Shown here piece after piece: positions 7,424-13,840 of a stretch of 29,935 nt of DNA. Below the pieces are notes generated by a model. The model ran no database searches and was not told the DNA's origin. It saw only the letters and a list, made by a program, of their open reading frames with translations. The position numbers were made by a program, and so were the translations under genes. Source of the stretch: Candidatus Uhrbacteria bacterium (GTDB taxonomy: Bacteria > Patescibacteriota > Patescibacteriia > JACQRZ01); contig JACQWH010000025.1 of the NCBI GenBank assembly GCA_016209345.1, forward strand, positions 1-29,935, given 5' to 3'. How positions within the stretch are numbered: position 1 is the first letter of the stretch; each line of letters opens with the position of its first letter.

Positions 7424-8116
7424 ATTCTCAAAGAACGGGCGGTAGAGATCATCTTCGGGCGGGATGACGAGTTCTTTGGGATCTGCGGGGTCGTCTGTCC
7501 ATTCAACGGATGGGTCGGTGATAAGAGCGAGTGGTTGTTGTTCGGCCGCCTCTCCCATGCAGATCACTGCAGAAGTTGCGAGACCGTCAGCAATGTCGGT
7601 TTGTGACATAATGAGCGTACGGCCGAATATATCGGGTTTGCCGCGATTATCATACACACCCTTAAATCCGGCGTATCCGATGGCAAGCCCGAGTATTCCC
7701 GCACGGAGCGGCAAGATACGACTGTCTGTTATCAGCACACCTACATGAGTAAGGCCAAGCTTGGTGCGCAGATATTCTCGAATACGGGCCGCGGTTCCAA
7801 ACGAATCTTTTGGAAGTAGAATAAGTTTGCCGTTCGCATTTGATCGGTCGATACCGGCGCTTGCAACGAGATTGCCGTCTTTCAATGTAAGCCACGCGTA
7901 CTTTGTTTGCAGCGCCCACTCGCTTTCTTGTCTAATGAGTTTTTCTTTTGCCTCGTCGCTATCGTCATCACAGGTACGGCCTTCTGCCAGCGCGACTATT
8001 TTTGATGTGACGACAACAATGGAGTTTTCCTGAATGTGCGGGATATGCTCATCGATGAACGATTCAAGATTTTCGTCTTCTAAAAAGATGCGTGTTTTGA
8101 TCGGTGTAATTTTCAT
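7412..8116 (-). CDS. CofE-like F420-0:gamma-glutamyl ligase family protein
   Basis: This 234-aa protein matches the F420_ligase (CofE) fold. Visible hallmarks are NSIVVVTSKIVALAEGR near the N-terminus, LITDSRILPLRAGILGLAIGYAG in the middle, and TDIADGLATSAVICMGEAAEQ, which includes the acidic/metal-binding region. CofE adds gamma-linked glutamate to coenzyme F420-0. CPR genomes often hold such genes without an evident F420 pathway and none is seen here, so the acceptor may be another cofactor such as a folate or pterin; that is inference. Its ATG overlaps the stop of the RibD-like gene as ATGA, so translation is coupled. It is the last gene of a three-gene minus-strand unit. Confidence 0.85.
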   Translation of the reverse strand: MKITPIKTRIFLEDENLESFIDEHIPHIQENSIVVVTSKIVALAEGRTCDDDSDEAKEKLIRQESEWALQTKYAWLTLKDGNLVASAGIDRSNANGKLILLPKDSFGTAARIREYLRTKLGLTHVGVLITDSRILPLRAGILGLAIGYAGFKGVYDNRGKPDIFGRTLIMSQTDIADGLATSAVICMGEAAEQQPLALITDPSVEWTDDPADPKELVIPPEDDLYRPFFENLHN

Positions 8117-8643
8117 AAAATGATGTAATGAAGGAGGAGGGTACCTTTATTATTAAGTTTGCGGCCAGACCGTAACGCGAGCATCTTTGTGCTCTTTCCG
8201 CCCGAGAACATCGGTACTCCGTGGCCGAACAGAAGCGGCTCAATCGTGACAGAGAGCTCGTCAAGCATTCCCTTCTCAAGCATTGTTTGATACACACTTG
8301 CGCCTCCAAGAATCCCCACGGTGCGGTAGGATTGAAACATATCAGTAAGATTGACACGAGCTGGGTTGATAAAGGTGACTGATCCCCGCCGCGTGACGCG
8401 TTTGAGGTGTCGCGAGAAAACATACGTGGTGCGTTTTCGCAGGCGCGTGCGTGCGGCTTTATACGTATTACGACCAACAACAACCGCATCCATTTTTTTC
8501 AGTGCCTTTTGGAAGAATTGCCAATCCTCTCGGCTTGTCCAGTCGGGGAGTGTTTTTTTGGTAAGCGAAATTCGTCCGTCAACACTTGAGGCAACAAAGG
8601 CGATAAAACGCGGAGCGCGGATAGTGGTATTATTTTTTTTCAT
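8113..8643 (-). CDS. RibD C-terminal/dihydrofolate reductase-fold reductase
   Basis: From ATG 8643 this is a 176-aa single-domain protein. It starts with a strand and VDGRIS (FIAFVASSVDGRISLTKK), followed by MDAVVVGRNTYKA and GGASVYQTMLEKGMLDELSV, then IEPLLFGHGVPMF. These are hallmarks of the RibD_C family, NADPH-dependent reductases of pterin- or pyrimidine-like substrates. The N-terminal deaminase domain of full RibD is absent. An upstream in-frame ATG at 8733 would add 30 residues lying inside the membrane-protein gene, so 8643 is preferred. It overlaps the membrane-protein gene by 14 bp and the CofE-like gene by 4 bp. The exact substrate cannot be read from the sequence. Confidence 0.82.
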   Translation of the reverse strand: MKKNNTTIRAPRFIAFVASSVDGRISLTKKTLPDWTSREDWQFFQKALKKMDAVVVGRNTYKAARTRLRKRTTYVFSRHLKRVTRRGSVTFINPARVNLTDMFQSYRTVGILGGASVYQTMLEKGMLDELSVTIEPLLFGHGVPMFSGGKSTKMLALRSGRKLNNKGTLLLHYIIL

Positions 8644-9325
8644 AATACTGGCGAAGCGGGGACAGTAAATATCGGGGATCAAAGGTAAGACCACAATTGA
8701 CAACGTGTTTTTTCTCAAGAAAACAGAGAACATTGTTTACCAGAACGAATGATACGGAGATGCCGACGGCAAAGAGGAAACGCTCAGCGGCAACAATCGG
8801 AATAAGAGATTGCCAGACCTGGGTGGGGAGTGAAAATGTCCATATCCAGAGCGCACCGCCAACCGCGTGCGCGGTAAACGTCGCGCCGAACGCACGTGCA
8901 AGCAGAAATTTGTCGCGAAGAAAATATGCGAGAATGGGAATTGTCCAAAAGAGCGTGAAATACCAGACCGTTCTTCCGACAGGGTGTGCAAGGAAGACGG
9001 CGATCGCGATGAGAGGAACGAGGATATTCCCCTTATCCTTGCGTGCAAAATAATATGCCGCAAAGAGTATTGGAAAGAAGCGGATGATTGTTCCCGCGTC
9101 TTGCACAATCGCGCCGTGCGCGAGAAAGTTCAACACCTGCATAAAAAAGACGGCAAGTATTCCCGGGGCAGTTCCAATAAAGGCGCCGGCAATCGGCGCA
9201 AACGCATCGTAAATCGTAAATTTAACTTTTGAGCCGATAAGCTGCGCGACAGGAATTTGCAATGCGATAAAACCGATGAAGGCAAATATCGAAACAAACA
9301 ATATTGTTCTTTTTGTGTTTGTCAT
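8630..9325 (-). CDS. ECF transporter S-component-like membrane protein
   Basis: This is a 231-aa, very hydrophobic protein with about six or seven predicted membrane helices. The first is ILFVSIFAFIGFIALQI; the last ends near FLFAVGISVSFVLVNNVLCF. The segment KFTIYDAFAPIAGAFIGTAP, then GILAVFFMQVL, resembles the helix-turn region (small Gly/Ala residues, G-x-x-x-G) of vitamin-binding S components such as BioY, ThiT and FolT. No ECF ATPase or EcfT gene lies nearby, so it would share an energising module encoded elsewhere. It heads an overlapping operon with the RibD-like and CofE-like genes, which points to uptake of a pterin- or flavin-like compound. That link is inference; another small membrane-protein family is possible. 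Confidence 0.6.
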   Translation of the reverse strand: MTNTKRTILFVSIFAFIGFIALQIPVAQLIGSKVKFTIYDAFAPIAGAFIGTAPGILAVFFMQVLNFLAHGAIVQDAGTIIRFFPILFAAYYFARKDKGNILVPLIAIAVFLAHPVGRTVWYFTLFWTIPILAYFLRDKFLLARAFGATFTAHAVGGALWIWTFSLPTQVWQSLIPIVAAERFLFAVGISVSFVLVNNVLCFLEKKHVVNCGLTFDPRYLLSPLRQYYEKK

Positions 9326-9409
9326 TATTTTGGCAATTTAAAATAAAGGTTCTTCCGGGTTTTCTGTGGGTACGTTCGCCATTTATTGTTATCGGATCGT
9401 TCTTGGGGT

Positions 9410-9505
9410 TGTCATCCCGGCAAAGGCCGGGATCCACCCTATAAATAAATCCTTATAGCAATAAAGCATAGTGTGGTCTGGATTCCCGCCTTCGCGGGAA
9501 TGACA
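9410..9505. repeat. Head-to-head pair of dispersed hairpin units
   Basis: The unit at 9410-9436 (TGTCATCCCGG to CCGGGATCCA) and the unit at 9478-9505 (CTGGATTCCCG to CGGGAATGACA) are the same repeat in opposite orientations, 41 nt apart. Each folds alone by its GC core, and the whole can also fold end to end (TGTCATCCC with GGGAATGACA). This is the same plan as 6055-6163. It lies 84 nt upstream of the membrane-protein start on the minus strand and holds no gene. Confidence 0.8.
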
Positions 9506-9597
9506 TTCGAAGTGATGGGCGAAATAAACGAATAGTACCCATAAGAGAGTATGAAGAACCAAAATAAAAAGACCCGTCTCAAGGGCAGGTTTCAATG

Positions 9598-9657
9598 GGT
9601 GGAAATGGGGTCTGACTCAATTTCGCTTGCGAATTTGTGTCTGACCCCATTTCCACC
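9598..9657. repeat. 60-bp near-perfect palindrome with GGGGTC/GACCCC core
   Basis: Arms 9598-9626 and 9629-9657 pair along 29 nt with three mismatches and a TT loop. The outer part GGTGGAAATGGGGTC is exactly complementary to GACCCCATTTCCACC. Hairpins with GGGGTC-x-GACCCC cores are common around REP-associated tyrosine transposases (RAYT, IS200/IS605-related), so this may be a passively moved REP/MITE unit. No transposase is in the window. It sits in the 580-bp gene-free stretch 9326-9905. Confidence 0.7.
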
Positions 9658-9720
9658 GAGTAGAAGGCGCGTAGCTTGACCAGGTTTTTGTATTTTTTGA
9701 GATTAACATATTTTTTAGCC

Positions 9721-9772
9721 AAAAACAGCGGCAGGTACAAGTTCCTGAGAAATTAAACCAGACGCTGTTTTT
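9721..9772. other. Inverted repeat with A-tract and T-tract ends (possible terminator)
   Basis: AAAAACAGCG (9721-9730) and CGCTGTTTTT (9763-9772) are exact complements around a 32-nt loop that itself holds CAGG/CCTG. The T-run on each strand would suit a bidirectional terminator, although the loop is long. The surrounding 9658-9820 shows no gene. Confidence 0.4.
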
Positions 9773-9820
9773 ATTGTCAATGTGGATATCCTTCTTGCAG
9801 GTGCGCGCGGGGCGTTTGGG

Positions 9821-9899
9821 TTGACAGGGGGGGGGATTTAGTAGAATGACCGTGCATTCAACTTCCGCGCGGTCTTGCGCGGCGTGCTCCTGAAAGGAG
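9821..9899 (+). promoter_or_regulatory. Promoter, 5' hairpin and strong Shine-Dalgarno of the GH-like gene
   Basis: TTGACA (9821-9826) is followed by a G-run and TAGAAT (9842-9847) at a short 15-bp spacing. The leader contains a CCGCGC/GCGCGG hairpin (9865-9870 with 9877-9882) and ends with AAAGGAG (9893-9899), 6 nt before ATG 9906. A ~50-nt leader with a consensus ribosome site contrasts with the core genes here, which almost all lack one. Confidence 0.6.
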
Positions 9900-9905
9900 A
9901 TCATC

Positions 9906-11066
9906 ATGTTTGGCAAGACCCTCGCGAAGTTTTTTGTTCTCATGGCGACCGCCCAGGCGGCGTGCAGCGTCGTCCCGTCGTCGGTGACTGGGTCGCCAGC
10001 ACCACTTTCAACGACGTTTGTGGTTCCGACCACGAGTCCCACGGCCACCCCTGAGCTGGAGCCGATCCAGTTCATCCCAGGGGAAGACCCGCCGACGCCC
10101 GCGCAGGGTCCACTACTCCCGAACGTGAAAGGGATTCGGCTCGGTTCGTCGTACTCCTTCAGCCACGCTACGTGGCTGTGTGGCGGTGACTTCGACTGCG
10201 CACGGCGCATGTTGGAGGACATCGCGTGCGGACTCCATGTCGACTCGCTTCGTCTCATGGCGCCGTGGGATTGGCTTCAAGACGACTCGTCGGCGTCATT
10301 GAAGACGGATTTCAACACCGATTGGCAACTTGCAACTGCCAAGCGATGTGGGGTCGCGAACGTCACAATGGCGATCGGGGTGAAAACCCCTCACTCGCCA
10401 GAGTTTAAGATTCCTGGTTGGGCGAAAACGCTTTCCGTTGAACGCTTCAAGGAAGCACTCATCAATTATAGCAGGCGGTTCGTTGAACACTACGCCAACG
10501 ACGGTCGGATCACCGTCTGGCAGGTGGAGAACGAACCACTGCGAAGCGGTTCGTCGTTCGGAGGGGAGTATCCCTTCGATGTGAAGGATTTCTATCGCCA
10601 GGAAGTTCAGATTGTCAGAACGGCCGACACCCTCAAGCGCCCTATCATTGGAACTGATAGTGGTGATGTCGGAAGTTGGGGCGAGATCGCCACGTTCGTT
10701 GATCGAGTTGGCGCGACCTATTACCGCAAGTCCTGCGGTGATGGGAAGTCCTACTTCGATCATATGGAAAGGAACGGCTCACCGGAGTTGTGGGCGGAAC
10801 GGGCAGAGGCACTCAAGCCCAAGTTCGTCTCCCTCATAGAGCTCCAGTGGGAACCCTGGCCTTGCGGTGGTAGCAGCAAGGACGCCACACCTGAAGAGAA
10901 CGAAAAGTCCATGAACCCTCAGCTTGCCCTCGACAACCTCAACTTCGTGATCAGGGCAGGTTTCGCCGACATCGACCTTTGGGGTCTGGAGTGGTGCCTG
11001 CTTGAGAAAAAGCGGAGTCGGCTTCAGATGTGGGAATTGACGCAAGAGATCTTCGCGCAGAGATAG
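9906..11066 (+). CDS. Secreted clan GH-A-like glycoside hydrolase family protein
   Basis: This 386-aa protein starts with a signal peptide (KTLAKFFVLMATAQA) and a Cys at residue 20 that could make it a lipoprotein, though QAAC is a weak lipobox. A Pro/Thr/Ser-rich linker (about 24-70) leads into a (beta/alpha)8-like domain. VWQVENEP resembles the acid/base motif (Asn-Glu-Pro) of clan GH-A enzymes, and IELQWEPWP, on a later strand, could supply the nucleophile Glu; SLRLMAPWDW fits an early barrel strand. Substrate cannot be told. GC is higher than in the neighbours (several 60-base lines are above 60%), and the gene has its own promoter, a strong Shine-Dalgarno and a terminator. All this suggests an acquired cassette. 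The family call is inference from the two Glu motifs. Confidence 0.72.
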   Translation: MFGKTLAKFFVLMATAQAACSVVPSSVTGSPAPLSTTFVVPTTSPTATPELEPIQFIPGEDPPTPAQGPLLPNVKGIRLGSSYSFSHATWLCGGDFDCARRMLEDIACGLHVDSLRLMAPWDWLQDDSSASLKTDFNTDWQLATAKRCGVANVTMAIGVKTPHSPEFKIPGWAKTLSVERFKEALINYSRRFVEHYANDGRITVWQVENEPLRSGSSFGGEYPFDVKDFYRQEVQIVRTADTLKRPIIGTDSGDVGSWGEIATFVDRVGATYYRKSCGDGKSYFDHMERNGSPELWAERAEALKPKFVSLIELQWEPWPCGGSSKDATPEENEKSMNPQLALDNLNFVIRAGFADIDLWGLEWCLLEKKRSRLQMWELTQEIFAQR

Positions 11067-11084
11067 GAGGCGCGCGTAAGATTC

Positions 11085-11130
11085 AAAGACCCGGGGCTTC
11101 GCTTCGTGCGATGGTTCCCGGGTCTTTTAT
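11085..11130 (+). terminator. Rho-independent terminator of the GH-like gene
   Basis: AAAGACCCGGG (11085-11095) pairs perfectly with CCCGGGTCTTT (11117-11127) and runs into TTTTATTTTAT. The loop holds a smaller GC-rich segment. It starts 18 nt after the stop codon. Confidence 0.9.
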
Positions 11131-11184
11131 TTTATGCGTACGAGGGATTATTGTTAATGTAGATAAATAATGGTAATCTACAGA

Positions 11185-11212
11185 CTGGATCCCCGCCTGC
11201 GCGGGGATGACA
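11185..11212. repeat. Single copy of the 28-nt hairpin unit
   Basis: CTGGATCCCCGCC, then TGC, then GCGGGGATGACA: same ends and hairpin as the units at 6136, 9478 and 13568, differing mainly in the GC core, where changes keep pairing. It stands alone between the GH-like gene and pyk. Confidence 0.8.
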
Positions 11213-11236
11213 ACGGAACTATTCCCGCTCGCCACT

Positions 11237-11401
11237 ATGCAGGAGACAAAAATTATCGAACGCCCGAAAAGGCGAGGCGCATCATTTAGAGAATACACTC
11301 TTTCCGATTTCAAGAAGCTTCAATTTAAGGGCGGTGGAAAATATACAGGTAGAGATATTGACAGCATCGTATATGCACCCTATAAATTATTGAAAAAATA
11401 A
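11237..11401 (+). CDS. Possible 54-aa hypothetical protein upstream of pyk
   Basis: An open frame from ATG 11237 (MQETKIIERPKRRGASFREY) encodes a basic 54-residue protein ending KLLKK and stopping 6 nt before pyk. It is unlike any family I know. Against it: the pyk promoter lies within its last third, no ribosome site is present and it is short. It could be a real small gene, a remnant of a larger gene or chance. An in-frame upstream ATG at 11207 would run from within the repeat unit and is less likely. Confidence 0.3.
   Translation: MQETKIIERPKRRGASFREYTLSDFKKLQFKGGGKYTGRDIDSIVYAPYKLLKK
11358..11386 (+). promoter_or_regulatory. Promoter of pyk
   Basis: Perfect TTGACA (11358-11363), a 17-bp spacer and TATAAA (11381-11386). 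The predicted start is near 11393, giving a leader of about 15 nt before ATG 11408, without a Shine-Dalgarno. Confidence 0.8.
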
Positions 11402-11407
11402 TTTTTT

Positions 11408-12787
11408 ATGAAATTTACAAAAATCGTCTGTACTATCGGGCCCGCTTCGGAGAAAAAAGAGATATTGCGCAAACTTATCAAGGCGGGAATGAATGTAGCG
11501 CGGTTGAATTTTTCTCACGGCACGTATGCGAGTCACGCCAAGCTCATCAGAAATATTCGAAGCGTCGCAAAGGAACTGGGAGAGCCCATCGCGATCTTGC
11601 AGGATTTGCAGGGCCCGCGGATTCGCATCGGCGAGGTAGCTGATGCGGGGGTGCAGATAAAGAAGGGGCAAGAGATTATTTTGTTGCCCCAAGCGGAATA
11701 TAAAGCAACCCACACGCCGACGATGTTGCCCAACCACTATCCGCCCCTCAGCGAGGAAGTGAAAAAGGGGCAGCACATTCTTATAGCCGATGGGACCATG
11801 GATCTTCAGGTGACGAAGGTAAAGGGAACACAGATTACCTGCGAGGTAATTGTTGGAGGTCTTGTAAAATCGCACAAGGGAATCAACGTGCCGGGCGCGA
11901 CGCTCTCGGCGCCAAGCATGACAAAAAAGGATCGCGAGGATTGCGCGTTTGGCGTGAGTCAGAAGGTGGATTTTATAGCGCTTTCTTTTGTGCGGGCGGG
12001 CAAAGACATTAAAACACTTCGTTCATTATTGAAGCGGTTTTCCACGACACATCCGGCCGCTCTTCATATCGGCATCATTCCAAAAATAGAACGCTGGGAA
12101 GCAGTGAAGAATTTTGACGAAATTCTTGCACTCTCAGATGGTATTATGGTCGCGCGCGGTGACTTGGGCCTTGAAATCCCTGCCGAAAAAGTGCCGACCG
12201 TGCAAAAGACCTTGATAAAAAAATGCATCGAAGCGCATAAGCCCGTGATTGTTGCAACACAAATGCTCGAGTCCATGACGACCAATAATCGTCCCACCCG
12301 CGCGGAGGTGTCCGATGTCGCGAATGCCGTCATAGACCATACCGACGCAGTGATGCTGTCAGGAGAAAGCGCTGCGGGAAAATATCCGGTTCAGGCAGTG
12401 GCGATGATGGCGCGGATTGCACACGAAACAGAAAAATCGCATTTTGACGACTATGTTTGCGCCAGAGTGTCGCAAGAAAAAACGCCGCAAGAGCTCATCG
12501 CGCACGCAGTAGCCGATATGACACGGTCAAAAAAGATCGCATTGGTTTGTGTGAAGGATGACGACCCGGAACTTATACGTCTCATCGCCAGCCATCGTCT
12601 TGAAGTTCGCATCGTTGGATTTTCCAAGAATCCCTTGCACCGCCATCAGCTCAATCTTGTGCGAGGCGCTATCGTACTCCCCCCGTCGAAGCGACCATTG
12701 GATGATTTGAAGAAAAAGGGTTTTGCGCGAAAAGGCGATGCCATTGTCAGCGTTGAGAAAAACGACATACGTGTTGAAAAGATATAG
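11408..12787 (+). CDS. pyk: Pyruvate kinase
   Basis: Pyruvate kinase converts phosphoenolpyruvate and ADP to pyruvate and ATP, the last step of glycolysis. The 459-aa protein has MKFTKIVCTIGPAS at the start, MNVARLNFSHG (substrate Arg), LQDLQGPRIRIG, the active-site IPKIERWEAVKNFDEIL segment with its Lys and Glu, VARGDLGLEIP (metal site), TQMLESM and SGESAAGKYP, then a C-terminal regulatory domain. It is slightly shorter than E. coli PykF (470 aa). Its stop codon TAG (12785-12787) lies within the terminal repeat of the MITE-like element, so the insertion may have set the present end; the final DIRVEKI still resembles a normal last strand. It has its own strong promoter. Confidence 0.97.
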   Translation: MKFTKIVCTIGPASEKKEILRKLIKAGMNVARLNFSHGTYASHAKLIRNIRSVAKELGEPIAILQDLQGPRIRIGEVADAGVQIKKGQEIILLPQAEYKATHTPTMLPNHYPPLSEEVKKGQHILIADGTMDLQVTKVKGTQITCEVIVGGLVKSHKGINVPGATLSAPSMTKKDREDCAFGVSQKVDFIALSFVRAGKDIKTLRSLLKRFSTTHPAALHIGIIPKIERWEAVKNFDEILALSDGIMVARGDLGLEIPAEKVPTVQKTLIKKCIEAHKPVIVATQMLESMTTNNRPTRAEVSDVANAVIDHTDAVMLSGESAAGKYPVQAVAMMARIAHETEKSHFDDYVCARVSQEKTPQELIAHAVADMTRSKKIALVCVKDDDPELIRLIASHRLEVRIVGFSKNPLHRHQLNLVRGAIVLPPSKRPLDDLKKKGFARKGDAIVSVEKNDIRVEKI

Positions 12788-12960
12788 AGACCTCTGCAAA
12801 AGGGCTTCCCGGTCATTTTTGAGTCAGTTTTGTTCCAAAAAAGATGATGGATGAGGAGTCCGGCCGTGGCCGGGCGACGAGTTCAGCGCTTTTTTGGGGC
12901 GAAACTGGACAAAAATGAGCCGGAAGAAATACACAATGGACTTTTGCAGAGGTCTCTATA
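12783..12960. mobile_element. 178-bp MITE-like element with perfect 20-bp terminal inverted repeats
   Basis: TATAGAGACCTCTGCAAAAG (12783-12802) and its exact reverse complement (12941-12960) bound a gene-free element. Internal arms also match: CATTTTTG, CAGTTT and CCAAAAAAG blocks recur inverted on the two sides, and a CCGGCC/GGCCGG hairpin lies near the centre. Ends starting GAGACC-TGCAAAA resemble those of some DDE-transposase ISs, so this is probably a non-autonomous derivative. The outer TATA/TATA may include a TA target duplication. It may also act as the pyk terminator. Confidence 0.8.
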
Positions 12961-12982
12961 GCACGTTTTGAACAATAAGCAG

Positions 12983-13819
12983 ATGTTTCAGACCCCACCC
13001 TTTTCGGAATTTTTTTTAGGGAGCACGCGTATTTCGATGTACGGAGTTTTGATTTCTCTGGGATTTCTTGCAGCGTATAGTGCGACGCTGATCCTTGCTC
13101 GCAGAAGTATTGTTTCGTACCACATCGACCGCATGCTTCTTTGGGCGGTTATTCCGGCAATTTTTTTTGCGAGAGCGTTATTTGTCGCGTATCACCTTGA
13201 TTATTTTTTTGTCCATCCGGGCGAAATGATCGCCGTATGGCAGGGCGGATGGGTATGGCATGGAGCTCTTTTTGGCGGGTTGTTCGGGATATTTTTGTAT
13301 AGTAGGAAAAATAAGATTTCTCTTTTGTCTCTGCTCGATATATGCGCGCCGGGAGTCGCGCTTGGTCAGGCAATCGGACGATGGGGTAATTTTTTCAATC
13401 AAGAGGCATACGGTCTGCCGACATCAGTGCCATGGGGCATACCTATTGATGAAGCGCACCGTCTGCCCGGGTTCGAGCAGTTCTCTCTGTTTCACCCAAC
13501 GTTTTTGTATGAATCGTTTTTTGATGTTTTATTGTTCATCTCGTTAGCTGTATTTACTTTAAAGCGACTGGATCCCGGCCTTCGCCGGGATGACAAAGAG
13601 CGCGAGGATAGTACGACACAGAAACCGGCAGCTCTCATTTTTTTTCTCTATCTCATCCTTTATTCCCTCGGGCGTTTTGGTATCGAGTTCTTACGGATTG
13701 ACATCGTTCCATTGGCGCTCGGCCTCCGCGCCCCTCAATGGATTTCCGCGGGCTTGATTATTGTGGGGGCGTGGGGATTGGTATGGGTATTGCGTAAAGA
13801 AAAAAAGGTGGTATACTAG
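12983..13819 (+). CDS. lgt: Prolipoprotein diacylglyceryl transferase
   Basis: Lgt moves diacylglycerol from phosphatidylglycerol to the lipobox Cys of prolipoproteins at the inner membrane. The 278-aa protein has about seven membrane helices, WVWHGALFGG with the conserved His93, the signature GRWGNFFNQEAYG (132-144), HPTFLYES, and LGRFGIEFLRID with the late conserved Arg and Glu. ATG 12983 is chosen; an in-frame TTG at 12968 would add five residues. A copy of the dispersed 28-nt repeat is inserted in frame at 13568-13595 and encodes residues 196-205 (LDPGLRRDDK) in a charged loop between two helices. The insert does not touch the catalytic motifs, so activity is probably kept. It follows the MITE-like element. 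Confidence 0.95.
   Translation: MFQTPPFSEFFLGSTRISMYGVLISLGFLAAYSATLILARRSIVSYHIDRMLLWAVIPAIFFARALFVAYHLDYFFVHPGEMIAVWQGGWVWHGALFGGLFGIFLYSRKNKISLLSLLDICAPGVALGQAIGRWGNFFNQEAYGLPTSVPWGIPIDEAHRLPGFEQFSLFHPTFLYESFFDVLLFISLAVFTLKRLDPGLRRDDKEREDSTTQKPAALIFFLYLILYSLGRFGIEFLRIDIVPLALGLRAPQWISAGLIIVGAWGLVWVLRKEKKVVY
13568..13595. repeat. 28-nt hairpin unit inserted in frame within lgt
   Basis: CTGGATCCCGGCC, then TTC, then GCCGGGATGACA: almost identical to the unit at 6136-6163 (one loop base differs). Here it is translated as LDPGLRRDDK; read in frame at 6136 it would give the same peptide. It sits between TM-rich segments of Lgt and is the only copy in coding DNA in this window. Confidence 0.85.
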
Positions 13820-13840
13820 ATACATCTTTTCAGGAGCTCC

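Noticed and set aside
9326..9409. Riboswitch before the S-component operon
   Set aside because: I looked for a vitamin riboswitch on the minus-strand leader, but only about 84 nt of A/T-rich DNA lie before the repeats and I see no conserved riboswitch core.
9389..9595. 68-codon minus-strand frame
   Set aside because: Its C-terminal part is translated hairpin repeat (GWIPAFAGMT), a common false ORF.
9617..10258. 213-codon open frame on the minus strand
   Set aside because: It is antisense to the GH-like gene and its leader, runs through the 60-bp palindrome and has no recognisable domain; the + strand gene has promoter, SD, signal peptide and terminator.
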